NCBI GenBank assembly: GCA_037446075.1
Contig: JBBIJH010000060.1
Coordinates: forward strand, 1 to 14,140
Length of the DNA: 14,140 bases
Direction: 5' to 3'
Source of the DNA: JBBIJH01 sp037446075
GTDB taxonomy: Bacteria > Bacteroidota > Ignavibacteria > UBA10030 > JAHEZR01
Positions 1-8,960 of this stretch are shown one piece after another; within the stretch, counting starts at the first letter, position 1, and the number at the start of each line of letters is the position of its first letter. The notes beneath the pieces were generated by a model that searched no databases, was not told the DNA's origin, and was given only the letters and a program-made list of their open reading frames with translations. Both the position numbers and the translations under genes were made by a program.

Positions 1-737
1 ATACATCCCGGCCAGTAGAGGTCAAACTCACCCCGGAGAATCGCCCACCGGAACCCATCGATGACCCCCACCATCGGGTTGAGTGAAAATATCAAGCGCC
101 AAGGCTCCGGGATGATGTGGGTGCTGAAACCGACTGGGGAAGCGTAAAGGCCAATCTGAACAATGAATGGAATAGCGTGTTGGACATCCCGGTACCTCAC
201 GTTCAAAGCCCCGAGCCACAGTCCACACCCCAATGCGAATGACAGGGCAATGATCACAAAAGCGGGAAGTAGCAGAATTCGCCAGTTTAGACCTACTTGG
301 GACCAAGCCATCAAACCCCCCAGGATCAGAATAGAGAGTGCAAAGTCGACGAGACTGGTAAGTGTGCCGCTGAGGGGTGCAATCAATCGGGGAAAATAAA
401 TCTTTGAAATCATCCCCGCATTCTTTAACATGCTATTGCTCGACTCCATCAAAGCGCCGGCGAATAATTGCCAAGGAAGGAGTCCGGCAAAGACGAGAAT
501 TGGATAGGGCACACCTTCCGAAGGCAGTCTTGCAAGTTTCCCGAACAGCAGGGAGAAGGCGATCATGGTCAGGAATGGGCGGATCAGTGCCCATGCGATC
601 CCAATGGAGGTCTGCTTGTAGCGCACGAGAATGTCTCGCCAGCTCAGAAAGTAGAGCAATTCACGATGACGCCAGAGATCCTTCCAGTACTGGCTCTCGG
701 TGTGGCCGGCTTCGATAATTAACTCTTCTGTTCTCAT
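1..737 (-). CDS. ABC-2 type polysaccharide export permease (Wzm-like), C-terminus cut by window edge
   Basis: This is the membrane subunit of an ABC exporter that moves lipid-linked polysaccharide across the inner membrane, normally paired with a Wzt-type ATPase, which would be expected beyond the left edge. The visible part has 245 complete codons from the ATG at 737, with no stop before position 1. Sequence signs: the N-terminal cytoplasmic segment with RDILVRYKQTSIGIAWALIRP (residues 34-54 region), typical of the family; hydrophobic segments at about 46-66, 78-97, 118-143, 154-178 and 188-208; the NVRYRDV loop at 179-185; and VIDGFRWAILRG near 225-236, which normally lies close to the last membrane span. 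About 25-40 residues are probably missing. The gap from the upstream glycosyltransferase is 58 bases and I see no strong ribosome site. Family assignment is firm; the exported substrate is inferred from the neighbours. Confidence 0.9.
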   Translation of the reverse strand, partial: MRTEELIIEAGHTESQYWKDLWRHRELLYFLSWRDILVRYKQTSIGIAWALIRPFLTMIAFSLLFGKLARLPSEGVPYPILVFAGLLPWQLFAGALMESSNSMLKNAGMISKIYFPRLIAPLSGTLTSLVDFALSILILGGLMAWSQVGLNWRILLLPAFVIIALSFALGCGLWLGALNVRYRDVQHAIPFIVQIGLYASPVGFSTHIIPEPWRLIFSLNPMVGVIDGFRWAILRGEFDLYWPGC

Positions 738-795
738 GGAATCAATTCACAATAGTCCGTGTGTGAGAATCTTAAGACCGCGGCTTGAAAGGCAG

Positions 796-2064
796 TTAGC
801 TGACCCCACCACCATGCGCGGAAAATAAACGTGTTTCCCTCTCCACCATGCGAGTCTTTAAACGAGCCATTCTCCAGTTATGAATTCTGTCGTACAAACG
901 TGGGCGGCGAACAGAATCGCTTCCTCTCATCTCGCACCAGACTGCAGGCCCCTTGTTAGCCCTAGTCCGCACACGCCGGTGCAACTTTCCCCAGACCAGT
1001 TGATTTCGCCACACGAGCGAGACGACCGGCTTTGTAACAAATCGGATGAAGCACTTTAGCATAGCCAGATGATACTCAGAAGAGATAACACGCACTGGAT
1101 CAAGTATCAGACATCTCAGGAGAAACCAGAGCGAGGCAACATATCGACCGGAATCGTTGCTGCGACCGGCAAGGTAGAAGGAGGTGCGACTCCTGGACAA
1201 TCGAAAGAGCACTTTCGGTATATTGGGATGGGTCTTTTCGAAACTGTTCATGACCCTCGCCATGCACCTTTCCTGATTGTTGTAGTTTGCTGACATACTG
1301 CTCAAGACCTTTGTGTAGCCGACATGGAACTTGGGGACCACCTGAAACTCATACCGCTCAGCGATCCGCAGGTACATGTCCCAGTCTTCCGCCGCGCGCA
1401 AACGTTCATCGAAGTATCCCAACTCATCAAAGCAGGAGCGGCGGATCATCGGGCTGCTTCCGTTTCCGACAAAGTTGGAATAGAGTAGATCTGCAAGTAC
1501 ATTACCGCTGTACTCATGAGCAATGCCCGTCAAGGGGTTGCCATTCTCGTCGATGATGGTCGACCAGGAGTAGACGAGGCCTACAGATTTGCTGGAGCGC
1601 TGAAAGCAGTCAACCTGCGCCTGAGTCTTCTCCGGGTGCCAGATGTCATCAGCATCGATTGGGGCAATGTATTCTCCCCTGGCGCACCTAATACCGCAAT
1701 TGCGCGCCGCGGAAAGACCGAGGTTTGGTTGATGCACGACTCTGATCCGACGATCCTTCCGGGCAAAAGACTCTACGATCTCAACGGTCCGATCCGTTGA
1801 TCCATCGTTGACAACGAGCACTTCAATATTCCTGTAGGTCTGTGAAAGAACAGAATCCAACGTACGCGCGATGAACTTCTCGGCATTGTATGCCGGGATG
1901 ATGACGGATACAAGGGGGAGAGAGGAACTCGCCTTAGCTTGGGTCTCGAGTAGATCTTGCTCAAGCTTAGGATTTCGATCTTCCCGCTCCCTTCCCTGAG
2001 CAAGCGAGACGAGATTCACAGCGCCCCGATTTTCTCCTGAGGCTTTCTTAGCCACTTCCTTCAT
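796..2064 (-). CDS. Glycosyltransferase family 2 (GT-A fold)
   Basis: A likely inverting glycosyltransferase that transfers a sugar from a nucleotide-sugar to a growing glycan at the cytoplasmic side of the membrane. With the ATG at 2064 the protein has 422 residues. The GT-A domain begins near residue 51 with VSVIIPAYN, followed by VVNDGST (84-90) for nucleotide binding, the DADD metal-binding motif at 137-140, and AEDWDMYLR with the likely catalytic acidic pair E226-D227. The first 50 residues are a charged linker. The C-terminal part, beyond about residue 260, is rich in arginine and hydrophobic patches and may help membrane association. The frame is open further upstream, to 2226, but that extension lies inside the preceding glycosyltransferase gene and looks like random translation. 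The chosen start overlaps the end of that gene by 17 bases, which suggests translational coupling. Donor and acceptor cannot be told. Confidence 0.88.
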   Translation of the reverse strand: MKEVAKKASGENRGAVNLVSLAQGREREDRNPKLEQDLLETQAKASSSLPLVSVIIPAYNAEKFIARTLDSVLSQTYRNIEVLVVNDGSTDRTVEIVESFARKDRRIRVVHQPNLGLSAARNCGIRCARGEYIAPIDADDIWHPEKTQAQVDCFQRSSKSVGLVYSWSTIIDENGNPLTGIAHEYSGNVLADLLYSNFVGNGSSPMIRRSCFDELGYFDERLRAAEDWDMYLRIAERYEFQVVPKFHVGYTKVLSSMSANYNNQERCMARVMNSFEKTHPNIPKVLFRLSRSRTSFYLAGRSNDSGRYVASLWFLLRCLILDPVRVISSEYHLAMLKCFIRFVTKPVVSLVWRNQLVWGKLHRRVRTRANKGPAVWCEMRGSDSVRRPRLYDRIHNWRMARLKTRMVERETRLFSAHGGGVS

Positions 2065-3205
2065 GTTTAGAAGTTGCAGCTTTAATAAGAAAGTGAATGA
2101 CGGATTTAGCCATGATCTCCAGGTTAAACTTTGACTCCACCAATTGCCTGCCATTCTTCCCGAGCCGTGTTCGTAGTTCCGCGTTCCCGAGGAGCACCCG
2201 CAGTCGTTCAAGCAGAGCCCACTCATCGTCTACCGGAACAATGAAACCGTTTTCTCCGTCAACAACTATCTCGCCGATGCCACCGACGTTTGTTGTGATC
2301 ACGGGCAACCCCATTGCCATCGCTTCTATACATGCAAGAGAAAACACATCTGATCGAGTAGGGAGAACAAAAATATCGGCTTGCCTGTAGAGCGAAATTA
2401 ATGTCTCGCTGTTCGGCTCAAGATTATCGTGGACAAAAATGTTGCGGCCGTCTGGACCGCTAAAGCCTTTTGTCACAAAATGGAACTCATGTTTCTCGAA
2501 TTCCTCTCTCTTTGCAATCTTCAACAACAAGTCTCCCCCCTTCCTGGCAAAGTTTCCACCTACGAAGAGCACCGTGGTTTTGCCAGCAGATCTTCGGGCT
2601 TCTGGTGAGCTTTTCGAATCACAGGACCAAATGCTAAGATCGATCCCTGGGGGGACGATGGAAATCTTCTCCTCAGGGATCCCATAATCGGTGACCAGGG
2701 ATTCCTTAGCGAACCTTGACCACGGCAGCAAGTACATTGCGCCATTGAACACATTTTGGATAAGCCTGTGCCTGAATTGATTCACGAAAAGATTCCCGGT
2801 GGCGCGAGGTCTGTTATATCCGTATCTTGCCAATACGATCGGGGTGGAATCCAATGCGTCGACGCATGGAACCCGACGCCTGAATTGCTTCAAAAAGAAC
2901 GCGGGAGCCGTAGTGTTGAAAAAGGCCGCATCAAACAAGCTTCCAGACTTTTCCATGGAATGAACATAAGATCGGGTCAGAAGTCCACGCTGCAGCGACC
3001 AGCTCGTTGAAAAAGGGGGGATCTTTGCAAGAGGCATCCCCGCAACCAGTTCCGCCGGATTCAGCTCGACCGGCAGCCATGTTGCATCGATGTCATGCAT
3101 CCCGCCAATAGCCTTCCGGAGATTCTTGTATACCGTCGCGAGCCCCTCAGACATCTCCATGACGAACAGAAAGCGATATTTTTTCTTGGTATCCAAGTGT
3201 CTCAT
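2048..3205 (-). CDS. Glycosyltransferase family 4 (GT-B fold)
   Basis: A likely retaining glycosyltransferase of 385 residues, acting in the cytoplasm on a lipid-linked acceptor. The N-terminal half (1-185) is the divergent acceptor domain. The C-terminal donor domain is clear: ISIVPPGIDL (181-190), TVLFVGGNFARKGGDLLLK (211-229), ADIFVLPTRSDVFSLACIEA (276-295) and MGLPVITTNVGGIGEIV (298-314). In the family, two glutamates seven residues apart (EX7E) hold the donor sugar. Here the first is aspartate (D286) and the second E294 is kept. This variant occurs in some active GT4 enzymes, so it does not imply inactivity. The ATG at 3205 lies 105 bases after the stop of the SGNH gene, and only a weak GAAG precedes it. 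The 3' end overlaps the GT2 start. Specificity is unknown. Confidence 0.9.
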   Translation of the reverse strand: MRHLDTKKKYRFLFVMEMSEGLATVYKNLRKAIGGMHDIDATWLPVELNPAELVAGMPLAKIPPFSTSWSLQRGLLTRSYVHSMEKSGSLFDAAFFNTTAPAFFLKQFRRRVPCVDALDSTPIVLARYGYNRPRATGNLFVNQFRHRLIQNVFNGAMYLLPWSRFAKESLVTDYGIPEEKISIVPPGIDLSIWSCDSKSSPEARRSAGKTTVLFVGGNFARKGGDLLLKIAKREEFEKHEFHFVTKGFSGPDGRNIFVHDNLEPNSETLISLYRQADIFVLPTRSDVFSLACIEAMAMGLPVITTNVGGIGEIVVDGENGFIVPVDDEWALLERLRVLLGNAELRTRLGKNGRQLVESKFNLEIMAKSVIHFLIKAATSKHEGSG

Positions 3206-3310
3206 TCTTCACGGAATGATCAAACCAGTCTTAACTTCGCTGCAACCAAGCCGTTCTCTTTGACGCCAGCTTTGGCAATCCCAGATCCATCTGTTCATCC
3301 TCCCTTCTTG

Positions 3311-4462
3311 TTACCTGCTGCCACTTGATGCCACCACCGGATTTCTGGAAAGGTATTCACACAACATCTTTGCAACAACTTGGTGGCCGGCAGGAGTCAT
3401 GTGAGCGTCGATAGGATATATAACCCGCGTATCCTTCGCAGCTGAGCGCATCGCGGAGAGAACGTCAACGAATTCAATCTCGTGCTTGGTGAAGAATTCC
3501 GCCAAGAGCTTTTGTGGCTTCTCAAGATCATAGAGGTTCGGATCAATCTTAAATGTCTGCAAATAACGGTTCCAGGCGCTCTCGTATACCTGATAGCTTT
3601 CAGGGAGGATCACAACTATTAATCGCATGTGGTGTTCCTGAACAAAATTTTTCAATTCAAGGAGCAGACGTTGATCCAAGTCCCAGCCTTTCTGAACAGT
3701 TTTAGGGAACTCCTTTGCGCAAAAATCCGGTGGGGGCGGTACCGACCGAAGGCCCACACGCGCAAGTAGCTCTGAGAGCCTGTTCCGTAAGAAGATGTAG
3801 AGCTGCGAGCGAGTAGCTAAGAACGTTCGGACGGGAAGCAATTTTCCCCTGAGACCCGATCCACGGTAGATCTTATCACCGGGCTTTTCCGAGACAAGGA
3901 ACCCGTTCTCACTGACGCGCACTCTTGGCCTACCCTCTTCATCAAACAGCTCATAGGAATCGGTGAAGTCGTTGCCACAATAAAAGCCAACGATGACAGC
4001 ATCTGGCTGCAATCCAACACCATATTTCTTCAGGAAACGAATTTCCTGCAGCAAGCTATATGCTGGGACTGCACAATTGATTACTTCGACGGAGTGCGTC
4101 AAGGATCCGTTCAGGCAGTGTTCGAGCTGTTTCCAGTAGGTATCTTTGAGATTAACGCCGTTGGCATAACTGTCAGAATCTCCGAGTCCAAGAATGCGAT
4201 ACCTCCCCGGGGCCTTGGGGCCGACCTCCCTGTCTCGCAGGCCGATGCTATTCGTTGATTCAGCTACTACAAATTCGAACTGTGAGTAGATGAGTGCGAG
4301 ATTTTTTCTCAGCTTGAAGACAAGATAATCATCGGGTTCATATAATGGCCGAACGGAATCAGGGCGCTGTGGAGCGACGACGCGGACAATCAATTCCGCA
4401 GCGATTAATCCAACGACGACGCTCACACACAAGAGAGCAAGATTCTTTAGTAACCTTTTCAT
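3311..4462 (-). CDS. Membrane-anchored SGNH/GDSL hydrolase-like protein
   Basis: A protein of 383 residues with a short basic N-terminus and a hydrophobic segment (about 6-30) that looks like a membrane anchor or uncleaved signal, placing the main domain on the periplasmic side. The SGNH signature is present: block I ILGLGDSDSYANGV with the likely nucleophile S96, block II around INCAVPAYS (the usual glycine is replaced by alanine), block III FYCGNDF with N164, and block V PIDAHMTPAGH with D352 and H354. Members of this fold are esterases or O-acyl transferases acting on glycans and lipids, so acylation or deacylation of the polysaccharide is a reasonable inference but not shown. The frame also opens with a TTG one codon earlier (4465); I prefer the ATG at 4462. 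It sits 65 bases after carB and before the two glycosyltransferases. Confidence 0.82.
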   Translation of the reverse strand: MKRLLKNLALLCVSVVVGLIAAELIVRVVAPQRPDSVRPLYEPDDYLVFKLRKNLALIYSQFEFVVAESTNSIGLRDREVGPKAPGRYRILGLGDSDSYANGVNLKDTYWKQLEHCLNGSLTHSVEVINCAVPAYSLLQEIRFLKKYGVGLQPDAVIVGFYCGNDFTDSYELFDEEGRPRVRVSENGFLVSEKPGDKIYRGSGLRGKLLPVRTFLATRSQLYIFLRNRLSELLARVGLRSVPPPPDFCAKEFPKTVQKGWDLDQRLLLELKNFVQEHHMRLIVVILPESYQVYESAWNRYLQTFKIDPNLYDLEKPQKLLAEFFTKHEIEFVDVLSAMRSAAKDTRVIYPIDAHMTPAGHQVVAKMLCEYLSRNPVVASSGSR

Positions 4463-4527
4463 CAAGGCGAAGTTTCCGGATTAGTATCGATGGAGTCTCT
4501 GCCGTACAATGGCGTATCCTGTTTAAG

Positions 4528-7500
4528 TTAGTAAGCCTGCAGTTCCTTAATCTTCAGGTCATTGAGATCTTTTCTTGATAGCGCCTCAGCCAAGCGGTTC
4601 GCTAGCTGGATATTTGTAATCAAAGGAATTCCAAAGTCGACGGCTTTTCGCCGGATATGATAATCGTTCGTTAGTTCCATCTCCTGATAGTTCTTTGGGA
4701 TGTTGATAACCAGATCGATAGCTCTCTGTTCAATGAGTTCAGCCGCGTTCGGAGACATGTTCTCCAGAGGCCAGTGAACGGCCGTTGTTCCGATATCATA
4801 TTGAGCAAGAAAATCAGCAGTGCCGCGGGTCGCGAAGAATTCTACTCCTAAGTTTTGCAAGAGCCGAGCACTTTCGACAAAAGCGACTTTGTCTATCAAC
4901 GGCCCTGTTGACAAAAGGACTCGCTTGAGAGGAAATCTGAATCCGACCGCAAGCAGCGACTTCAAGAATGCCTCTTCGAAATCATCACCGAGACATCCGA
5001 CCTCTCCCGTGGAGGCCATTTCCACCCCCACGGTTGGGTCAGCGCCTTGAAGCCGCGTAAAAGAAAACTGTGGTGCCTTTACTCCCACGTAATCCAAGTC
5101 ATGCAGCGATTTATTGACTTTTTGAACTGAGTTCCCCATCATCGTCTTGACCGCCAGCCCGATGAAATTCTCTTTGTAAACCTTTGAAACAAATGGCACG
5201 CTGCGTGAAGCTCGAACGTTACACTCGATGACTTTCACATTCGTTCCCTGGGCAAGGTACTGAACATTGAAAGGCCCAGTGATATTCAAAGAACTGGCAA
5301 TCTTGGCCGTAATCTTCTCGATTCTGCGGGTCGTCTCCAGATAGGTCCTCTGTGGCGGCAGAACAAGGGTCGCGTCGCCCGAATGCACGCCCGCGTTTTC
5401 GACGTGTTCAATGACAGCCATCGCTATGATCTTGCCGCGTGAGGCAACGGCGTCTGCTTCGATCTCTTTGGTGTTCTCAAAGAACTTCGAGACAACCACC
5501 GGGTGCTCAGGGGAAACATTTGTTGCTCTGTTTAAGAATAGCTGGAGTTCTTTCTCATTCGTAGCGACCCCCATAGCCGAACCGCTGAGGACATAGGACG
5601 GTCTGAGCAAAACGGGATATCCAATCTCCTCGGCGAAGGTGATAGCATCTGTGAGAGAGCCAGCTTCCCTCCACGGAGGTTGGTCGACGCCGATCTCATC
5701 CAAGAGGGACGAGAATTTGTACCGGTTCTCAGCGCGATCGATGTCGAGGGGGGAGGTTCCCAAAACGGTGAGACCGGCCTCGTGCAGTTTCAAGGCGAGG
5801 TTATTCGGTACCTGACCGCCGAAGGAGATAATGACTCCGATGCAGTGTTCCCTTTCATAAATATCAAGGATCGTCTCGAGATCAATGTTATCGAAGTAGA
5901 GTCGGTCGCACATGTCATAGTCGGTGCTCACGGTCTCGGGATTGTAGTTGAGCAACACCGAGGAATATCCCAACCTCCGCAAATAATGGGAGGCATTCAC
6001 ACAGCACCAATCGAATTCTACTGAACTGCCAATGCGATATGACCCAGAGCCGAGAAGAAGGACATTCTTGTCTCCTTCACATTCGACGTCATCTTCTTGG
6101 CCATCGTAAGTGAGATAAAGATAATTCGTTTTCGCCGGGTACTCTGCCGCCTGAGTGTCGATCTGCTTGACGAAAGGACGGACCCCCAGATTCTGCCTGA
6201 ATCTCCGCACCTCTTTCTCCGTCATTTCCAGAATTCGACCAATCTGCCGGTCTGAGAATCCAGCTTTCTTAGCCTCCAGCAACAGGTTCTTTGGGCATGG
6301 CCCTCCGCTGTATGTCTCGAGGAGTTCTTCAACCCGAACAATATGTTCGATACGATGGAGATACCAGGGATCAATATCAGTCAGCTCATGGACCTGCTCG
6401 ACAGTGAATTTATTCTTCAAGGCTTGGGCGATTGCAAAGATACGTTCAGGGGTCGGTTTCGTGAGTGCGGTCTTTACATCGTCGAACTCAGGGACTCGTG
6501 TTGCGACTAATCCATCCATTCCGATTTCGAGCATCCGGACGGCTTTCTGGAGGGCCTCCTCGAAGTTGCGAGCAATGGCCATCACCTCTCCTACTGATTT
6601 CATTCCCGAGCCAATGTCCTTCGCAACATGTCGGAACTTGTTCAGATCCCAACGAGGTATCTTCACGACAACATAGTCCAACGCCGGTTCGAAGCAGGCG
6701 GTCGTTGTTTGAGTGACCGAATTTCGCAGCTCTGTGAGGCTGTACCCGAGGGCGAGTTTGGCTGCCACGTACGCCAGAGGGTATCCAGTAGCCTTCGATG
6801 CGAGAGCGGAACTGCGACTGAGTCGAGCGTTTACCTCGATGACTCGGTAAACACTGGAATTTGGGTCGAGGGCAAACTGAATGTTGCACTCACCCACAAT
6901 TTTCAGATGGCGGATGATCCGTATGGAAAGTTCCCTCAGTCGGTGGTACTCAACGTTATTCAGAGTTTGGCTGGGAGCAACAACGATGCTTTCACCTGTG
7001 TGGATCCCAAGGGGATCAAAATTTTCCATATTACAGACAGTGATACAGTTATCCATCTCATCTCTGACTACCTCATATTCGACCTCCTTCCAGCCCTCGA
7101 GGTATTCTTCGATGAGGATTTGGGGAGAGTGAGCAAAAGCCTTTTTCGCCCGCTCTACGAGTTCCACTTCGTTAGAACACATGCCCGAGCCAAGGCCACC
7201 GAGGGCGAAGGCAATACGCACCATGATCGGATACCCGATCTCACTGGCAACGCGCTTGGCCTCTTCCACGTTTCTCACCGCTTGCGAGCGCGGGGTATCC
7301 AAGTTGATCTCTCTCAATCGCTCTACAAACAACTGTCGATCTTCTGTATCGCGGATTGTTTGAATTGGAGTGCCCAAGACCTGGACGCCATATTTTTGTA
7401 GGCTGCATCTGTCGGCCAGCTCTAACGCGCAGTTCAACGCTGTCTGTCCACCAAACCCGACGAGGATGCCATCCGGTCTATCCTGTTCAATGACCCGTTC

Positions 7501-7716
7501 GACGAAATCGGCGTTAACAGGCAGAAGGTATACTTTGTCAGCGAGGTCCTCCGATGTCTGGATCGTGGCAATATTCGGGTTGATGAGGATGGTGAAGATC
7601 CCCTCTTCCTTCAATGCCTTTAGTGCTTGGCTGCCAGAGTAGTCGAATTCGCCCGCCTCACCGATCTTCAGGGCGCCACTACCAAGGACCAATACTTTTT
7701 TGATCTTGTCAGGCAT
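4528..7716 (-). CDS. carB: Carbamoyl-phosphate synthase large subunit, CAD/CPS1-like type
   Basis: The large subunit makes carbamoyl phosphate from bicarbonate, two ATP and ammonia channelled from CarA; the product feeds pyrimidine and arginine synthesis and, here, possibly a carbamoyltransferase. The protein has 1062 residues, a normal full length. It shows two homologous ATP-grasp halves, starting LVLGSGALKIGEAGEFDYSG (9-28) and LLLGSGSYRIGSSVEFDW, and a C-terminal MGS-like allosteric domain (about the last 130 residues, ending near GIPLITNIQLANRLAEAL). Many positions match animal CPS1/CAD rather than E. coli CarB: VCNMEN (227-232) instead of VCSIEN, CNIQFAL instead of SNVQFAV, IEVNARLSRSS instead of IEMNPRVSRSS, and IECNVRASRS in the second half instead of IEVNPRAART (comparison from memory). 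The ATG at 7716 overlaps the carA stop by 8 bases, so the pair is translationally coupled. The frame is open to 7851, but only inside carA. Confidence 0.97.
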   Translation of the reverse strand: MPDKIKKVLVLGSGALKIGEAGEFDYSGSQALKALKEEGIFTILINPNIATIQTSEDLADKVYLLPVNADFVERVIEQDRPDGILVGFGGQTALNCALELADRCSLQKYGVQVLGTPIQTIRDTEDRQLFVERLREINLDTPRSQAVRNVEEAKRVASEIGYPIMVRIAFALGGLGSGMCSNEVELVERAKKAFAHSPQILIEEYLEGWKEVEYEVVRDEMDNCITVCNMENFDPLGIHTGESIVVAPSQTLNNVEYHRLRELSIRIIRHLKIVGECNIQFALDPNSSVYRVIEVNARLSRSSALASKATGYPLAYVAAKLALGYSLTELRNSVTQTTTACFEPALDYVVVKIPRWDLNKFRHVAKDIGSGMKSVGEVMAIARNFEEALQKAVRMLEIGMDGLVATRVPEFDDVKTALTKPTPERIFAIAQALKNKFTVEQVHELTDIDPWYLHRIEHIVRVEELLETYSGGPCPKNLLLEAKKAGFSDRQIGRILEMTEKEVRRFRQNLGVRPFVKQIDTQAAEYPAKTNYLYLTYDGQEDDVECEGDKNVLLLGSGSYRIGSSVEFDWCCVNASHYLRRLGYSSVLLNYNPETVSTDYDMCDRLYFDNIDLETILDIYEREHCIGVIISFGGQVPNNLALKLHEAGLTVLGTSPLDIDRAENRYKFSSLLDEIGVDQPPWREAGSLTDAITFAEEIGYPVLLRPSYVLSGSAMGVATNEKELQLFLNRATNVSPEHPVVVSKFFENTKEIEADAVASRGKIIAMAVIEHVENAGVHSGDATLVLPPQRTYLETTRRIEKITAKIASSLNITGPFNVQYLAQGTNVKVIECNVRASRSVPFVSKVYKENFIGLAVKTMMGNSVQKVNKSLHDLDYVGVKAPQFSFTRLQGADPTVGVEMASTGEVGCLGDDFEEAFLKSLLAVGFRFPLKRVLLSTGPLIDKVAFVESARLLQNLGVEFFATRGTADFLAQYDIGTTAVHWPLENMSPNAAELIEQRAIDLVINIPKNYQEMELTNDYHIRRKAVDFGIPLITNIQLANRLAEALSRKDLNDLKIKELQAY

Positions 7717-8794
7717 GTTCGAGCGATTCGGCAAACATATCAAAAAGATATTCCGTATCCACTGGTCCGGGACTGGCTTCAGGGTGAAACTGAACAGAGA
7801 AAATGGGTCTGTGACGATGTCGGAGACCTTCGTTCGTACCGTCGTTGGCATTGAAGAACCATGGCTTCCAGTCAGAGTTCAAACTTAGCTCGTTCACCGC
7901 GTACCCGTGGTTTTGCGACGTTATGATACACCGCCGTGAGCCTACCTCTACACAGGGTTGGTTTTGTCCCCGATGGCCGTACTTTAACTTATAAGTATCT
8001 CCCCCCGCTGCTAAGGCCAGGAGTTGGTGTCCTAAGCAAATCCCCAGGATGGGGATATTTCGTTCAAGCCCCTTCCGAATATTCTCGATGGCAACTGTAG
8101 ACATTTTTGGGTCACCAGGCCCATTCGACAAGACGACACCGTCTGCTTCTTCTTGTGACCAATCGTAATCCCAGGGCACTCTGAACACATCAAACCCTCT
8201 TGCAAGCAGACTTCGAAGAATATTGTTCTTGCAGCCAAAGTCTACCAGAACGATTCTTTTCCCACCTTTCCCAGTATAGCTTCGAGGCTCAGGCACGCTC
8301 ACCTCGGCCACTAGATTACGCTTGTTGGGGTCATCCCACTCTACGTCCTTGTCAGCAATGATTATTTTCCCCAGCATACACCCTTTTGATCGCAGCCTCT
8401 TCGTCAAAGCTCGGGTGTCGACGCCTGATATTCCCGGGATGTTATATGCTTCCATCCATGTGTCGAGGGAGTCGATAGCGGACCAGTGACTGTAAGTGAG
8501 GGAGAGGCTAGAGATTATGATACCTCTGACGTGGATGGTATCGCTCTCGAAAAAAGGGGAAATGTCGTTGGCAAATGAACGCCGCTTCAGCTTGCCATTG
8601 ACTGGGATGCCATAATTTCCAATTAGAGGGTAAGTAAATACTAGTATCTGACCACGATAAGAGGGATCCGTCATGGCTTCGGGATATCCAACCATGCCGG
8701 TGTTGAAGACCACCTCCCCCGCTACTGATACCGGTGCGCCGAACTGTTCTCCACCAAAGGAAATGCCATCTTCAAGGATCAACTGTGCCTTCAT
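7709..8794 (-). CDS. carA: Carbamoyl-phosphate synthase small (glutaminase) subunit, CAD-like type
   Basis: The small subunit hydrolyses glutamine and passes ammonia to CarB. It has 361 residues, slightly short of the E. coli protein. The N-terminal domain shows GEVVFNTGMVGYPEAMTDPS (26-45) and TYPLIGNYGIP (54-64). The class I amidotransferase domain has SNGPGDP (223-229), the nucleophile C253 in GICLGHQLLALA, and the H337/E339 pair in QFHPEASPGP. The strings TYPLIGNYGIP, GQNQPC, SQNHGYAV and FFNANDGTNEG follow the animal CAD glutaminase domain closely, in line with the CAD-like CarB. The ATG at 8794 is preceded by AGGGA about 12 bases upstream. A 166-base spacer separates it from the small membrane-protein gene upstream; I found no convincing promoter or terminator in it, so carAB may be read through from the upstream genes. 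Confidence 0.97.
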   Translation of the reverse strand: MKAQLILEDGISFGGEQFGAPVSVAGEVVFNTGMVGYPEAMTDPSYRGQILVFTYPLIGNYGIPVNGKLKRRSFANDISPFFESDTIHVRGIIISSLSLTYSHWSAIDSLDTWMEAYNIPGISGVDTRALTKRLRSKGCMLGKIIIADKDVEWDDPNKRNLVAEVSVPEPRSYTGKGGKRIVLVDFGCKNNILRSLLARGFDVFRVPWDYDWSQEEADGVVLSNGPGDPKMSTVAIENIRKGLERNIPILGICLGHQLLALAAGGDTYKLKYGHRGQNQPCVEVGSRRCIITSQNHGYAVNELSLNSDWKPWFFNANDGTNEGLRHRHRPIFSVQFHPEASPGPVDTEYLFDMFAESLEHA

Positions 8795-8960
8795 GTTGGC
8801 CAGTCCCTACTTCAGCCTGGTGTATCGGATTTGTTTATCTCAACGTTCTTCTTCAAGCTTTCCAGACCCGTTATATCATCTCTTTGCGATCTATCCAGCC
8901 TGTGTGGTACTGTTGAAGTCTCACACACGAAGTCTCTACGCTGGCTATCGATCGTTTTTT

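Noticed and set aside
2065..2226. N-terminal extension of the GT2 glycosyltransferase
   Set aside because: These 54 codons lie inside the end of the GT4 gene and look unlike protein (Trp/Ser/Cys-rich, no motif). The ATG at 2064 is more reasonable.
3209..3298. A possible 29-codon leader frame before the GT4 gene, preceded by GGGAGG and ending 3 bases before the GT4 ATG
   Set aside because: The GGGAGG directly abuts its ATG, too close for good initiation, and the peptide has no recognisable feature. Chance is the simpler explanation, though coupling cannot be excluded.
6628..7401. A 257-codon open frame on the plus strand
   Set aside because: It lies wholly antisense to the well-supported carB gene and its translation shows no family motif; it is a shadow of carB codon use.
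8870..8875. TATAAC on the minus strand upstream of carA as a -10 promoter element
   Set aside because: No acceptable -35 hexamer lies 16-18 bases upstream (CTGGAT at 17), so the match is not better than chance.
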